Assembly (NCBI GenBank): GCA_965217195.1
Contig: CBDCHL010000005.1
Span: 1,364,001 to 1,428,000 of the forward strand
Length of the DNA stretch: 64,000 nt
DNA from: UBA6623 sp965217195
Lineage (GTDB): Bacteria > Acidobacteriota > Terriglobia > Bryobacterales > UBA6623
Direction: 5' to 3'
Part shown: positions 20,201-28,653 of the stretch, piece by piece
Position numbering within the stretch: position 1 is the first letter of the stretch
Layout of the letters: each line of letters starts with the position of its first letter
Notes under the pieces: generated by a model
The model's input: only the letters and a program-made list of their open reading frames with translations
Database searches by the model: none
What the model was told of the DNA's origin: nothing
Program-made: the position numbers and the translations under genes

Positions 20201-20442
20201 GGATGGCCTACGGGTATCGGCTGGCCACCGCTCGTGAGCCCGACGCGGCGCGCAGCGAGGTTTTGGTCAACGCCTATCAGCATCATCTGGACAACTACGA
20301 AACGAATCGCAAGGCCGCACTTAGCCTAGTGACCCAGGGCGAATCGAAAAGAAACGAAGAGCTTGACCTTGCCGAACTGGCGTCTTACACCACGGTCGCC
20401 AGCTTGATCCTGAATCTGGACGAGACGATTACGAAGCAGTGA
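17254..20442 (+). CDS. DUF1549/DUF1553 (PSCyt1-PSCyt2-PSD1) c-type cytochrome with LamG insert
   Basis: A 1062-residue exported protein with signal peptide (1-32). The PSCyt1 domain carries one c-type heme motif, CFACH (Cys53-His57), inside the typical ILSDKCFACHGPD. DUF1549 follows (WVREGAEWQQHWSF through RYADTNGYQTDAERSMWRWRDW; a second CARCHDHKYDPF with CxxCH spacing is also typical of this region). A LamG/concanavalin-like insert (about 445-640, with FDGKVFIDAGN and DDVRVYNRAL) comes next, then DUF1553 (RVTVNRFWQMLFGVGLV, RETRTNTPLQALNLMND). These proteins are widespread in Planctomycetes and some acidobacteria; their activity is not established. The DUF1501 gene follows on the same strand, which is the usual pairing. 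Confidence 0.92.
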   Translation: MMGFVCRERALLSSVFAAALATVAGAVPVLAADHTSEPVVFNRDIRAILSDKCFACHGPDESKRLSALRLDTEAGVRADLGGRFAIVPGQPEKSELIRRITSKDDARRMPPAYGGKKLSAAEIELLRRWVREGAEWQQHWSFLAPSRPKVPPVEAKDWAKNDIDRFVLARLQKAGISPASETDRATLIRRVSLDLTGLPPSPPEIDAFLADHSPEAYEKVVDRLLASPRYGERMAVRWLDAARYADTNGYQTDAERSMWRWRDWVIEAFNDNMPFDQFTIEQLAGDMLPDATLDQQIASGFNRNHRGNGEGGIIDAEYAVEYVVDRVETTSTVWMGLTLGCARCHDHKYDPFTQKEFYSLFAYFNNVPERGKAFKYGNSPPFIQAPTREQQSELKKLDTKITAAEGEFSKLDDERRQARQAWEQAIAGSAVADWSLRDGLEVHYPLDGSLSGETPGAGQTQAALVDGLPRFVDGTIGAAASFDGKVFIDAGNVAPYDFYDKFTLSAWIRPTAPDGAIVTRTNELTTEIPGYGIYLTDGKVQFNLVVRALDDAILIETAQPLALNRWHHVAATYDGSRLAEGIAIYVDGRRQELKVNVDEMNQPFKVDQPLRIGAAAGSGPRFEGAIDDVRVYNRALRPAEAAVLATATPLHEIAARPASERTQAENDKLRLAFLDQYAPPKIREVWRNLLTARKKREAFSDSLPTLMVMREMEQPRATHLLLRGAYDKPGERVQPRLPAVISAADRPVPRDRLEFAKWLVSPSNPLTARVTVNRFWQMLFGVGLVKTAEDFGSQGDWPRYMDLLDWLAADFVESGWDVKGVMKTIVMSATYRQSSTVDLDLHERDPENRLLARGPRFRLPAEVVRDQALAISGLLVEQTGGPSVKPYQPAGLWSELAGGKDYVQDQGDKLYRRSMYTFWKRAVPPPSMLNFDSAGREACTVRETRTNTPLQALNLMNDVTFVEASRKMAERMMTEGGSTPAERMAYGYRLATAREPDAARSEVLVNAYQHHLDNYETNRKAALSLVTQGESKRNEELDLAELASYTTVASLILNLDETITKQ

Positions 20443-20573
20443 CGGTGAACCGTGAGCCGAGGGGTGTTCGATCGGGTGGGAGTTGATCGGTCCGGCATCG
20501 AACAACCCGCCTTCCTAGGAGGGCAATGCCGCTCATGGAATCTCGGCTCACGGCTAACGAAGAAGGGAATCCC

Positions 20574-22037
20574 ATGGACCCACAACACCAACGCCGGCTC
20601 TTGATGACTCGGCGGCATTTCTTCAGCCGTTCGAGTGCCACGATCGGGACGGCGGCGCTTGCTCATCTGCTTAACGAGGATCTGCTCGGCGGGGCGGCGA
20701 AATCGGCCGACGAGATGTCGGGCGGGCTGCCGGGCCTGCCGCACTACGCGCCCAAAGCCAAGCGTGTGATCTATTTGTTCCAATCCGGCGCGCCCTCGCA
20801 ACTGGATCTTTTCGATTACAAGCCACAACTCAAGAACCGCCGCGGAACCGAACTGCCCGACTCGATCCGCCAAGGCCAACGCCTGACCGGGATGACCGCG
20901 ACGCAGACGAGCTTCCCAACTGCTCCCACGATTTTCGATTTCAAGCAGCACGGCCAATCCGGCGCTTGGATCAGCGAATTGATGCCCCATACCGCCAAGG
21001 TCGCCGATGAGCTGTGCTTCATCAAGACGGCGCACACCGAGGCCATCAACCACGACCCGGCCGTTACGTTTTTCCAAACCGGTTTTCAACTCGCCGGCCG
21101 CCCGAGCATCGGCGCCTGGCTCTCGTATGGGTTGGGGACGATGAACAAAGACCTGCCGTCCTTCGTCGTGATGGTCTCCTCGGGTTCCGCCATCCCCGGG
21201 CAGCCGCTCTACGATCGGCTCTGGGGCGCGGGCTTTCTGCCGACTCAGTATCAGGGCGTGAAGTTCCGCTCGGTTGGCGACCCGGTGCTCTACCTTTCGA
21301 ACCCGCCCGGCATCGACCAAAACGCCCGGCGGCGCTTCCTCGATGACCTCGGGAAAATGAACGAGTTGACGCTCGACGAATTCGGCGACCCGGAAATCTC
21401 GACCCGCATCTCGCAATACGAGATGGCTTATCGAATGCAAAGCTCCGTGCCGGAGCTAACCGATCTGTCCAAGGAGCCTGAGCGGACTTTCGGCCTATAT
21501 GGGGAGGACGCCCGCAAGCCCGGCACCTACGCCGCGAATTGTCTGCTCGCCCGCCGTTTGGCCGAGCGTGGCGTGCGCTTCATTCAACTGTTCCACCGCG
21601 GTTGGGACTTCCATACCGAGCTGCCCAAAGGCATTCGCACCCAATCGAAAGAGGTCGACCAGGCCACTGCGGCGCTGATTCAGGACCTCAAGGATCGCGG
21701 CCTGCTCGACGAGACCCTCATCATTTGGGGCGGGGAGTTCGGGCGCACCGTCTACAGCCAAGGCCGGCTGACCGAAGACGATTACGGACGCGACCACCAT
21801 CCGCGCGCTTTCACGATTTTCATGACCGGCGGCGGCATCAAGCCCGGCATCAGCTACGGCGAGACCGACGATTACAGCTACAACATCGTCAAGGACCCGG
21901 TGCACATCCACGACCTGCACGCGACCATGATGCACTTGCTCGGCATCGATCACACCAAGCTGACCTTCAAGTATCAAGGTCGGCACTTCCGCTTGACGGA
22001 CGTGCATGGGAACGTGGTGAAAAACGTCTTGGCGTGA
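20574..22037 (+). CDS. DUF1501 Tat-exported sulfatase-fold protein
   Basis: A 487-residue protein. ATG 20574 was preferred over one 48 bp upstream because it has AAGAAGGGAA in Shine-Dalgarno position and puts the Tat motif near the N-terminus. The motif is RRHFFSR followed by a hydrophobic stretch, so folded export is expected. The body shows DUF1501 signatures: VIYLFQSGAPSQLDLFDYKP, LIIWGGEFGRT and GRDHHPRAFTIFMTGGGIKPG. The fold is related to alkaline phosphatase/sulfatase, but there is no CxPSR formylglycine motif, so sulfatase activity is not predicted. It almost certainly works with the DUF1549/1553 cytochrome 131 bp upstream. Function not established. Confidence 0.92.
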   Translation: MDPQHQRRLLMTRRHFFSRSSATIGTAALAHLLNEDLLGGAAKSADEMSGGLPGLPHYAPKAKRVIYLFQSGAPSQLDLFDYKPQLKNRRGTELPDSIRQGQRLTGMTATQTSFPTAPTIFDFKQHGQSGAWISELMPHTAKVADELCFIKTAHTEAINHDPAVTFFQTGFQLAGRPSIGAWLSYGLGTMNKDLPSFVVMVSSGSAIPGQPLYDRLWGAGFLPTQYQGVKFRSVGDPVLYLSNPPGIDQNARRRFLDDLGKMNELTLDEFGDPEISTRISQYEMAYRMQSSVPELTDLSKEPERTFGLYGEDARKPGTYAANCLLARRLAERGVRFIQLFHRGWDFHTELPKGIRTQSKEVDQATAALIQDLKDRGLLDETLIIWGGEFGRTVYSQGRLTEDDYGRDHHPRAFTIFMTGGGIKPGISYGETDDYSYNIVKDPVHIHDLHATMMHLLGIDHTKLTFKYQGRHFRLTDVHGNVVKNVLA

Positions 22038-22150
22038 GAATCGCACCGGTAGGCCCTGATTCGCCAAGACCGAGACCTTCGTTGAATATCGCTGTTTCTC
22101 TCTCCCTCCCATTTGACGCCGCCGCACCGTCTCGGTCAGCATGAGAAGCA

Positions 22151-22453
22151 ATGGCAACCAACTCTAAGCAAACCCGCGTCAATCTCGTCCAAGGCGACGA
22201 CTACCGCGAATCCTATTCCAACAGCGTTCAGATCCGCGTCAACGTGTGGGACTTCATGCTGATGTTTGGCACGATGCACCAAACCGCGCCCGAGAGCGTC
22301 GAGATTCGCAACTTTCAGGGAATCTACTTGAGTCCCCAACAGGCGAAGGCTCTGCTTGGCGTACTCCAGCAAAACATCGCCCAATACGAGAACGCCTTCG
22401 GCGAGATCAATCTCGACCCGAACGCCGCTCAGGCGGGTGCCGCCGTGCAGTAA
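22151..22453 (+). CDS. DUF3467 family small protein
   Basis: A 100-residue cytoplasmic protein matching the DUF3467 pattern: a YSNSVQIRVNVWDFMLMFG core, then FQGIYLSPQQAKALLGVLQQNIAQYE. The family is short, widespread and of unknown function. It stands between the DUF1501 gene and the acyl carrier protein gene with gaps of about 115-125 bp on either side, so an operon is possible but not evident. Confidence 0.82.
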   Translation: MATNSKQTRVNLVQGDDYRESYSNSVQIRVNVWDFMLMFGTMHQTAPESVEIRNFQGIYLSPQQAKALLGVLQQNIAQYENAFGEINLDPNAAQAGAAVQ

Positions 22454-22576
22454 GGCCGCCGGCAGGCGGTAACCGAACCGGGCGAAGCAGATTCGGACAG
22501 CGCTTGTCACGCCGCTCCACGCCCCGATAAAATCAAGGATTCGTCTATTAGCGACGATTGAACCCGCGGAGGATTT

Positions 22577-22819
22577 ATGGATATTGCGCAGAAGGTCACC
22601 GAAATCATATGCGAGCAGCTCAGCGTTGAGGAGTCGGAAGTCACTCGCGACGCCTCGTTTGTCGAAACGCTGAATGCCGATTCTCTCGACATCGTCGAGT
22701 TGATCATGGCATTCGAGGAAGAGTTCGACATCGAGATCCCCGACGAAGAAGCCGAGAAGATTCGAAGTGTCGGCAACGCGGTCGATTACGTGACCGCGCA
22801 CAAGAAAAAGAAGAAGTAA
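22577..22819 (+). CDS. acpP: Acyl carrier protein
   Basis: An 80-residue acidic protein with the phosphopantetheine attachment motif DSLD (Ser within LNADSLDIVEL), flanked by the usual four-helix ACP sequence (FEEEFDIEIPDEEAEKI). A GGAGGATTT Shine-Dalgarno precedes the ATG. The C-terminus is an unusual run of lysines (HKKKKK). It carries growing acyl chains in type II fatty-acid synthesis. fabF starts 33 bp downstream, the standard acpP-fabF pair. Confidence 0.97.
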   Translation: MDIAQKVTEIICEQLSVEESEVTRDASFVETLNADSLDIVELIMAFEEEFDIEIPDEEAEKIRSVGNAVDYVTAHKKKKK

Positions 22820-22852
22820 CGGCCTGTTACCCATCCCTCAGGAGAAGCCGAT

Positions 22853-24097
22853 TTGTCACGCAGAGTAGTGGTTACCGGAGTCGGTTTGGTGTCGCCGGTC
22901 GGCATCGGCACCGAAGAAACGTGGCAGGCGCTGCGTGCAGGGACCAGTGGCATCGCGCCGATTACACTCTTCGACGCCGAAAAGTTCGCCTCCCGCTTCG
23001 CCGGCGAGGTCAAGGATTTCGATCCCCTCGACTACATCGACAAGAGAGAGCTAAAGAAGATGGGCCGCTTCATGTTCTTCGCCATCTCCGGCGCGGAGTT
23101 CGCCATGCGGGCGGCGGCGCTTGAGGTCGACCCGGGCTTCGCCGAGCGCGTCGGCGTCTACATCGGCAGCGGAATCGGCGGATTCGATGTCATCGAACGC
23201 GAGCACCGCAATCTGCTTGCGGGTGGTCCGCGTCGCATCTCCCCTTTCTTCATTCCGGCCAGCATCGTCAATCTTGCGTCGGGCCACGTCTCGATCCGGA
23301 CCGGCGCCAAAGGGCCGAACTCGGCCACGGCAACCGCCTGCACCACCGGGGCCCATGCCGTCGGCGACTCGTTCCGCATCATCGCCCGCGGTGAAGCCGA
23401 CGCGATGATCTGCGGAGGGGCCGAAGCCGCGATCACCCCCATGGGGGTCGGCGGCTTCGCCTCGATGCGCGCACTTTCCACGCGCAACGACGATCCCGAA
23501 CACGCCAGCCGCCCCTGGGATAAGAATCGCGACGGCTTTGTTGTCGGCGAAGGCGCAGGCGTCTTGATTCTTGAGGAACACGATTTCGCCCGACGACGGG
23601 GCGCTCCAATCGTCGCCGAAGTGGTCGGATATGGCATGAGCGGCGACGCTTTCCACATCACCTCGCCTCCCGAGGGCGGCGACGGTGCCTGCCGTGTGAT
23701 GCAGAACGCCATCGCCGACGCGGGGCTCGCCCCCCAAGACATCGCTTACATCAACGCCCACGGCACATCGACTCCGGTCGGCGACCGCGTCGAGTCGGAA
23801 GCCATCAAGAAGACCTTCGGTGATCATGCCTACAAGCTTGCGGTGAGCTCGACGAAGTCGATGACCGGCCATTTGCTGGGCGGTGCCGGGGGGCTGGAAG
23901 CGGGAATCGTCGTTTTGGCTCTGCGGGATCAGATCGTGCCGCCGACGATCAACTACAAAACGCCGGACCCGGAATGCGATCTCGACTACGTGCCCAGCAA
24001 AGCACGCGAAATCGAGATGGAATACGTCCTGACGAATTCGTTCGGGTTCGGCGGTACTAACGGCGCTCTGATTTTCAAGCGCTACTCCGACGCCTAA
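22853..24097 (+). CDS. fabF: 3-oxoacyl-ACP synthase II
   Basis: A 414-residue condensing enzyme. The start is a TTG at 22853: GGAGAAGCC sits 5 bp upstream and the protein then begins SRRVVVTGVGLVSPVG, where the family begins. Catalytic residues are visible: Cys in TATACTTGAHA, His in NAHGTSTPVGD and His in KSMTGHLLGGAGG. It elongates acyl-ACP with malonyl-ACP. It sits directly behind acpP and probably shares its transcript. EtfBA follow 36 bp downstream. Confidence 0.97.
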   Translation: MSRRVVVTGVGLVSPVGIGTEETWQALRAGTSGIAPITLFDAEKFASRFAGEVKDFDPLDYIDKRELKKMGRFMFFAISGAEFAMRAAALEVDPGFAERVGVYIGSGIGGFDVIEREHRNLLAGGPRRISPFFIPASIVNLASGHVSIRTGAKGPNSATATACTTGAHAVGDSFRIIARGEADAMICGGAEAAITPMGVGGFASMRALSTRNDDPEHASRPWDKNRDGFVVGEGAGVLILEEHDFARRRGAPIVAEVVGYGMSGDAFHITSPPEGGDGACRVMQNAIADAGLAPQDIAYINAHGTSTPVGDRVESEAIKKTFGDHAYKLAVSSTKSMTGHLLGGAGGLEAGIVVLALRDQIVPPTINYKTPDPECDLDYVPSKAREIEMEYVLTNSFGFGGTNGALIFKRYSDA

Positions 24098-24133
24098 AGA
24101 GGCGGTGCTCAGCCCGTCCGCGAGACGTTCGGC

Positions 24134-24904
24134 ATGAACATTTTCGTCTGTCTCAAACAAACGCCCGCCCGCGACTCGGTCATCCGTCCGGCCGAGGACG
24201 AGAAGTGGATCGACGAATCCGATCTTACCTATGAGATGAACGAGCCCGATGCGTTCGCGCTCGAAGAAGGGCTGCGGCTCAAGGAAAAACACGGCGGCGA
24301 GGTCGTTGCCGTTTCGGCCGGCCCCGAGCGCGCCGCCTCCGCGATCCGCGAAGCGCTCGCCAAGGGTGCCGACCGGGGTGTCCTCGTCGAGGACGACGGT
24401 TTCGCACACGCCGACACCTTGGCCACAGCCAAGGCCCTGGCCGCCGCGCTCGCCACCGAATCCCCCGACATTATCTTGACCGGCCTGCAGTCCGACGATG
24501 CGGGTTTCGGGCAGACGGGCGTCGTCTTGGCCGAATTGCTCAATCTGCCCCACGCCACGATCATCATGGAGGTCAATGTCTCGGACGAGGGCATCCAAGT
24601 GAAGCGAGAACTCGAAGCCGGGTGGTTTCAAAACATCGAAATGCCGCTCCCCGCGCTGCTGACGATTCAGTCCGGCATCAATAAGCTGCGTTACGCGACG
24701 CTGATGGGCATCAAAAAAGCCAAGAAGAAACCGCTCGACCGCCACACGGCCCAGGATCTTGGCGTCGATCCGGAAGTCAGCCAGACCATCGAACGCCTGT
24801 ACACGCCGCTGAAGACGAAGGAAACGCAGTTTCTCGAAGGCTCGCCGAAAGAGGCCGCCGAAAAGCTGGCCGAGAAGCTCAAGTTCGAGGCAAGAATCCT
24901 ATGA
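24134..24904 (+). CDS. etfB: Electron transfer flavoprotein beta subunit
   Basis: A 256-residue protein opening MNIFVCLKQTPARDS, typical of EtfB, with the AMP/FAD-associated segment IILTGLQSDDAGFGQTG. The ETF dimer takes electrons from acyl-CoA or related dehydrogenases and passes them to ETF:quinone oxidoreductase. Its stop overlaps the etfA start by 4 bp (ATGA), implying translational coupling. The position after acpP-fabF is unusual but consistent with lipid metabolism. Confidence 0.95.
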   Translation: MNIFVCLKQTPARDSVIRPAEDEKWIDESDLTYEMNEPDAFALEEGLRLKEKHGGEVVAVSAGPERAASAIREALAKGADRGVLVEDDGFAHADTLATAKALAAALATESPDIILTGLQSDDAGFGQTGVVLAELLNLPHATIIMEVNVSDEGIQVKRELEAGWFQNIEMPLPALLTIQSGINKLRYATLMGIKKAKKKPLDRHTAQDLGVDPEVSQTIERLYTPLKTKETQFLEGSPKEAAEKLAEKLKFEARIL

Positions 24905-25887
24905 GCGTTCTGGTTGTTGCCGAGCAGCACGGCGGCAAATGGCACAAGATGTCGTGGGAGACTCTCGCGGCCGGGCAGCAAGTCGCCGCGTCGCTCGATG
25001 CGGAACTCTCGGCGCTGGTCGTGGGTTCGGGCGTGGGAGCCCTTGCCGGCGAGTTGGCTGGACACAAGGTGAACCGTGTTCTGACCGCCGAGCACGAATT
25101 GTTGGGTGCTTATTCCCCGGACGGCTTTACGCGCGCGCTCGAGCAAGTCATCGAGAAAACCTCGCCTCGACTGGTTCTGTTTCCCCACACCTATTTTGTG
25201 CGTGACTACGGCCCTAAATTGGCCACCCGGCTGAACCGCCCGTTTTTGAGTGACGCCGTCGGTGTCCGTGTCGAGGAAGGTCGCACTATCTTCGTCCGCC
25301 AACTTTTCCAGGGCAAGATGAACGCCGACGTGACGCTCTCGGGCGACCCGCCCTACTTCGCGTCGATCCAGTCGGGAGCCTTTCGCGGCGACGCGCTGAA
25401 GCCGGCCGACAACCCCGCGCCTGTCGAGAATGTCGAGATCTCGCTCGACGCCGGCGAGATCCGAACGCGCCACGGCGAATGGTTCCGCGAGTCGAAGGGC
25501 GAAGTCGATCTTTCCTCGGCCGACATCATCGTCTCGGTCGGCCGCGGCATCAAAGACCCCGAGAACATTCCCATCGCCGAAAAACTGGCCGAAGCGCTGG
25601 GAGGCGAAGTGGCGGCCTCGCGACCGGTCTGCGACAACGGCTGGCTGCCGCTCGAGCGCCAAGTCGGCAGCTCGGGACAAACCGTCTCGCCGAAGCTCTA
25701 CCTTGCTGTCGGCATCTCCGGCGCCATCCAACACGTCGTCGGCATGAAAGGCGCGAAAACGATCGTCGCCGTCAACCAAGACCCCGGAGCCCCGATCTTC
25801 GAGTTTGCCGACTACGGCATCGTTGGCGATCTGTTCGAGGTCGTCCCCGCGCTCACCGAAGCCATCCTCGCGGCGAAAGCGGAATAA
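24901..25887 (+). CDS. etfA: Electron transfer flavoprotein alpha subunit
   Basis: A 328-residue protein opening MSVLVVAEQHGGKW. The C-terminal FAD-binding domain is clear: GRGIKDPENIPIAEKLAEALG, then GSSGQTVSPKLYLAVGISGAIQH, then IVAVNQDPGAPIFEFADYGIVGD. It forms the heterodimer with EtfB encoded immediately upstream (ATGA overlap). No acyl-CoA dehydrogenase or ETF-QO gene lies in the window. Confidence 0.96.
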   Translation: MSVLVVAEQHGGKWHKMSWETLAAGQQVAASLDAELSALVVGSGVGALAGELAGHKVNRVLTAEHELLGAYSPDGFTRALEQVIEKTSPRLVLFPHTYFVRDYGPKLATRLNRPFLSDAVGVRVEEGRTIFVRQLFQGKMNADVTLSGDPPYFASIQSGAFRGDALKPADNPAPVENVEISLDAGEIRTRHGEWFRESKGEVDLSSADIIVSVGRGIKDPENIPIAEKLAEALGGEVAASRPVCDNGWLPLERQVGSSGQTVSPKLYLAVGISGAIQHVVGMKGAKTIVAVNQDPGAPIFEFADYGIVGDLFEVVPALTEAILAAKAE

Positions 25888-25968
25888 GCGCACCAAGGCT
25901 GCCGCCCATTGGGGGCGGAGACGACTCGACCGTCCCACCCTGTTGTCTGCGCTACAATACCGCGCTGA

Positions 25969-27423
25969 ATGACGGACACCTCCGAACAGCCGGCTCGCGC
26001 TCACTCCACCCCCATCGACCCCTCAGCGCGCGCCAAGCTGCTCGGTCTCGTCGTCCTGGGCTGTGCCGTCTATTGGCTTTGGCCGCGGCCCGAGGCAGTC
26101 TCACCGGAAGGGTGGCGGCTTTTTTCGATCTTTGTCGCGACCATCGCCGGGCTGATGCTGCGCCCGTTTCCCGGCAGCGTCTTGATCCTGGTCGCCCTCA
26201 CGGTGGCCTCGCTCACCGGGGCGTTGGAAATCCGCGAGGCGCTGAGCGGGTATGCCAACCCCGTCGTGTGGCTGGTGCTTTCCGCTTTTTTGATCGCGCG
26301 GGCATTGATCAAGACCGGCTTGGCGCGGCGCATCGCTTTGCTTTTCGTCCGCGCTTTCGGCGGCAGCTCGCTCGGCACCGCTTATGCGCTGGTTTTCAGC
26401 GACCTCACGCTAGCCACGATCATTCCGTCAAACACCGCCCGCACCGGCGGCGTTATTCTCCCCATCGCGCGTAGCTTGGCCGAACTCCACGGATCGCATC
26501 CCGGCAAGACTGCCGGCCTGCTCGGCGCTTTTCTAATGACCGCCGTTTATCAAGGCGAGTGCGTCGCCGCCGGGATGTTCCTGACCGCGCAAGCCGGGAA
26601 CGCGGTGATTGTTGGTCTGGCCCGCGATGCCGCGTCGTTCGAGGTGACCTGGGCCGGATGGGCGCTGGCGGCGCTGGTCCCGGGTCTTGCGAGCTTGCTG
26701 GGGGTTCCTTGGCTGGTCGGGAAGCTGATCCGGCCCGAAATCGATCAAACCCCCGAAGCCCCGGTCTTCGCCCGCGAGGAGCTTGAAAAGATGGGCCCTC
26801 TCGACGGCGGTCAAAAAGTTGTTCTCGCCGTCTTTGCGCTCGTTTGCGGGCTGTGGGTGACGTCGGGCCTGCATGGCCTGCCGGTCACTCTGACGGCCTT
26901 GTGCGGGGCCTGCGCTCTATTCCTCACCGGCGTACTAACCTGGGACGACGCGGTGAGCGAGCGTAATGCCTGGGACGTTTTTATCTGGTACGGCGGCGTG
27001 GTCCGCCTCGGCGCGGCCCTCAACGACTACGGCCTCACGCGGGCCTTCGCCGACTCGGTGGGGGAATCACTGAGCGGGCTCGGGTGGCCGGCGCTATTCG
27101 CGATCGCCTTGCTCGTTTATTTCTACGCCCATTACGGCTTCGCGAGCATCACGATGCACTTCCTGGCGATGTTTCCGCCCTTCGTCGCCTTGCTGGTCTC
27201 GCGAGGCGCGCCGACGGGTCTCACTGTTTACGCCTTTGCGTGCCTGGCGAGTCCGGCCGCGGGGCTCACTCACTACGGAACGGTGCCGGCGCCGATGTTC
27301 TTCTCGCAAAACTACGTCAGCTTTCGAGACTGGTGGAAGGTCGGCTTCCTGCTCTCGTTATGGAACCTGGCGGTGTGGGTCTCCACCGGGCTCGTCTGGT
27401 GGAAGATCATCGGCCTCTGGTAG
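25969..27423 (+). CDS. DASS-family anion/sodium dicarboxylate transporter
   Basis: A 484-residue membrane protein with 11-12 hydrophobic segments. Features of the divalent anion:Na+ symporter (SLC13/CitT-like) family are visible: an N-terminal SPEGWRLFSIFVATIAGLML, a first loop region SGYANPVVWLVLSAFLIARAL, the SNT-type signature FSDLTLATIIPSNTARTGGVILPI and a second repeat with GLTHYGTVPAPMFF. Likely substrates are di/tricarboxylates such as malate, succinate or 2-oxoglutarate, but the specificity cannot be read from sequence. It may be transcribed from a TACAAT box at 25953-25958, 10 bp before the ATG. Confidence 0.9.
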   Translation: MTDTSEQPARAHSTPIDPSARAKLLGLVVLGCAVYWLWPRPEAVSPEGWRLFSIFVATIAGLMLRPFPGSVLILVALTVASLTGALEIREALSGYANPVVWLVLSAFLIARALIKTGLARRIALLFVRAFGGSSLGTAYALVFSDLTLATIIPSNTARTGGVILPIARSLAELHGSHPGKTAGLLGAFLMTAVYQGECVAAGMFLTAQAGNAVIVGLARDAASFEVTWAGWALAALVPGLASLLGVPWLVGKLIRPEIDQTPEAPVFAREELEKMGPLDGGQKVVLAVFALVCGLWVTSGLHGLPVTLTALCGACALFLTGVLTWDDAVSERNAWDVFIWYGGVVRLGAALNDYGLTRAFADSVGESLSGLGWPALFAIALLVYFYAHYGFASITMHFLAMFPPFVALLVSRGAPTGLTVYAFACLASPAAGLTHYGTVPAPMFFSQNYVSFRDWWKVGFLLSLWNLAVWVSTGLVWWKIIGLW

Positions 27424-27568
27424 GCCGAACCAGGGGCAGGTCTCCAGGCCTGGAGTTGCCGGTTCACGGCAAAACGAGGTGAGCAACAACCCGCACGCCA
27501 GCTCCGACGCCGCGAGGAGTCTGCTCGCAGACGCGGCTAAAGGTTGACGATTAAGGCCTAACGGGAAT

Positions 27569-27787
27569 CTAATTCTTCGAAGCTTCCACCTTCGCGTACC
27601 TCTTGCGGAAGCGCTCGACGCGACCGGCCGTGTCGACCAGTTTCTGCTTCCCGGTGAAGAACGGGTGGCAGGCCGAGCAAATTTCGACGTGGATGTCGCC
27701 TTTGTGGGTCGAACGGGTCTGAAAACTGCTCCCGCAGGCACAGTTCACCGTCACCAATTCGTAGTTAGGATGGATATCCGCTCTCAT
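27569..27787 (-). CDS. rpmE: 50S ribosomal protein L31
   Basis: A 72-residue protein opening MRADIHPNYELVTVNCACG. It has the zinc-binding cysteines of the C+ form (two in CAC, two in CSAC) and the conserved HPFFTGKQKLVDTAGRVERF. A Shine-Dalgarno AAGGA precedes the ATG at 27787. It is part of the large ribosomal subunit. Being a C+ form, it can bind zinc; a zinc-free paralogue is not seen here. Confidence 0.97.
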   Translation of the reverse strand: MRADIHPNYELVTVNCACGSSFQTRSTHKGDIHVEICSACHPFFTGKQKLVDTAGRVERFRKRYAKVEASKN

Positions 27788-27861
27788 GACTGTTCCTTCG
27801 ATTGACTTTTTCTTGAGTCTAACATGGCTCGTGCCGAGAGCCGGCCGCTAACCGGGAGCAC

Positions 27862-27937
27862 GGGAGCAGGCCTCGGTAGCGACAAACACTCGTGTTGGTC
27901 CCAGCCCAAGGTTGAGACAAGCTCTCAGCTTGTCTCG
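27862..27937 (+). repeat. Dispersed two-hairpin repeat, family C, copy 1
   Basis: It contains a nearly perfect hairpin (ACAAACAC/GTGTTGGT, one mismatch) and a perfect 10 bp hairpin GAGACAAGCT/AGCTTGTCTC with loop CTC (27914-27936). The inverted partner is at 32406-32481. Confidence 0.8.
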
Positions 27938-28053
27938 CCTCGACCGCCCCAGTTGAAGTCTTAGGTCGGGTTCGGCACGGCTATCCCCGCCGCAAGCGCC
28001 GGCTCTCCGTGATTGGGCCCGCGCATGGGGCCACGAAAGTAATTCATGAAAGA

Positions 28054-28084
28054 ATAGTTGACATATAAACTATTATCATATAGT
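28054..28084 (+). promoter_or_regulatory. MarR promoter with overlapping operator
   Basis: A TTGACA (28058-28063) and a TATAGT (28079-28084) 15 bp apart form a likely promoter in an AT-rich island. Three alternating half-sites, ATAGT (28054), ACTAT (28069) and ATAGT (28080), form two overlapping inverted repeats covering both boxes, as expected for autorepression. Confidence 0.6.
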
Positions 28085-28092
28085 CTATTCAC

Positions 28093-28638
28093 ATGTCGCG
28101 TAGCTCCGGCTCTCTCCAGAAGGCCATTCACCAGCAGCGGCCCTTCGAGTCAGCGGGCCAGGAGATTGTTCTCAGCCTAATGCGGACCACAGACGTCGTG
28201 CGCCGGCTATTCAACAAGACCTACGAGCCGCACGGCATTACGTCGCAGCAATACAACGTGCTGCGGATTCTGCGCGGCGCGCGGCCCGACGGGCTGCCTA
28301 CGCTGGTGATCCGCGAGCGCATGGTCGAGCGTACGCCAGGAGTCACGCGGCTCATCGACCGGCTCGAAGCCCACGGATGGGTCGAGCGCGAAACACCCAA
28401 GAGTGATCGCCGGCGGGTTGTTTGCCGAATCACGGCGGACGGCCTGAAGCTCCTCGATCGTCTGGACGGGCCGATCATGGCAATCGCCGGATCCGCCGCC
28501 GACGCACTGAGCGAGAAGGATCAGCGAAAGCTGATTTCCCTACTCGACGCGCTCCGACTCAGTCATGAGCCGGTAACCGACCAGGCCGAGGTCCGGCCCG
28601 CGCCGCGGCCCAAGCAAGCAAGACAACGCACACCGTAA
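28093..28638 (+). CDS. MarR-family transcriptional regulator
   Basis: A 181-residue winged-helix protein. The typical MarR core is visible: an N-terminal dimerisation helix (VLSLMRTTDVVRRLFNKTYEP), then GITSQQYNVLRILRGA, a recognition helix region with TPGVTRLIDRLEAHGWVER, and the wing SDRRRVVCRITADG. A basic, proline-rich C-terminal tail follows. The ATG is only 9 bp after the -10-like box and has no Shine-Dalgarno, so the message may be leaderless. The overlapping operator suggests autoregulation and control of the DinB gene 15 bp downstream. Ligand unknown. Confidence 0.92.
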   Translation: MSRSSGSLQKAIHQQRPFESAGQEIVLSLMRTTDVVRRLFNKTYEPHGITSQQYNVLRILRGARPDGLPTLVIRERMVERTPGVTRLIDRLEAHGWVERETPKSDRRRVVCRITADGLKLLDRLDGPIMAIAGSAADALSEKDQRKLISLLDALRLSHEPVTDQAEVRPAPRPKQARQRTP

Positions 28639-28653
28639 CCGGAGGAGGAAACC

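Larger units (their letters stand above)
27788..28092. other. Divergent region between rpmE and the MarR gene
   Basis: It holds the rpmE promoter side, family C repeat copy 1, and the MarR operator/promoter at its right end. No further gene is seen. Confidence 0.6.

Noticed and set aside
23051..24745. A 564-codon open frame antisense to fabF and etfB
   Set aside because: The plus-strand genes are unmistakable; the antisense protein shows no family features.
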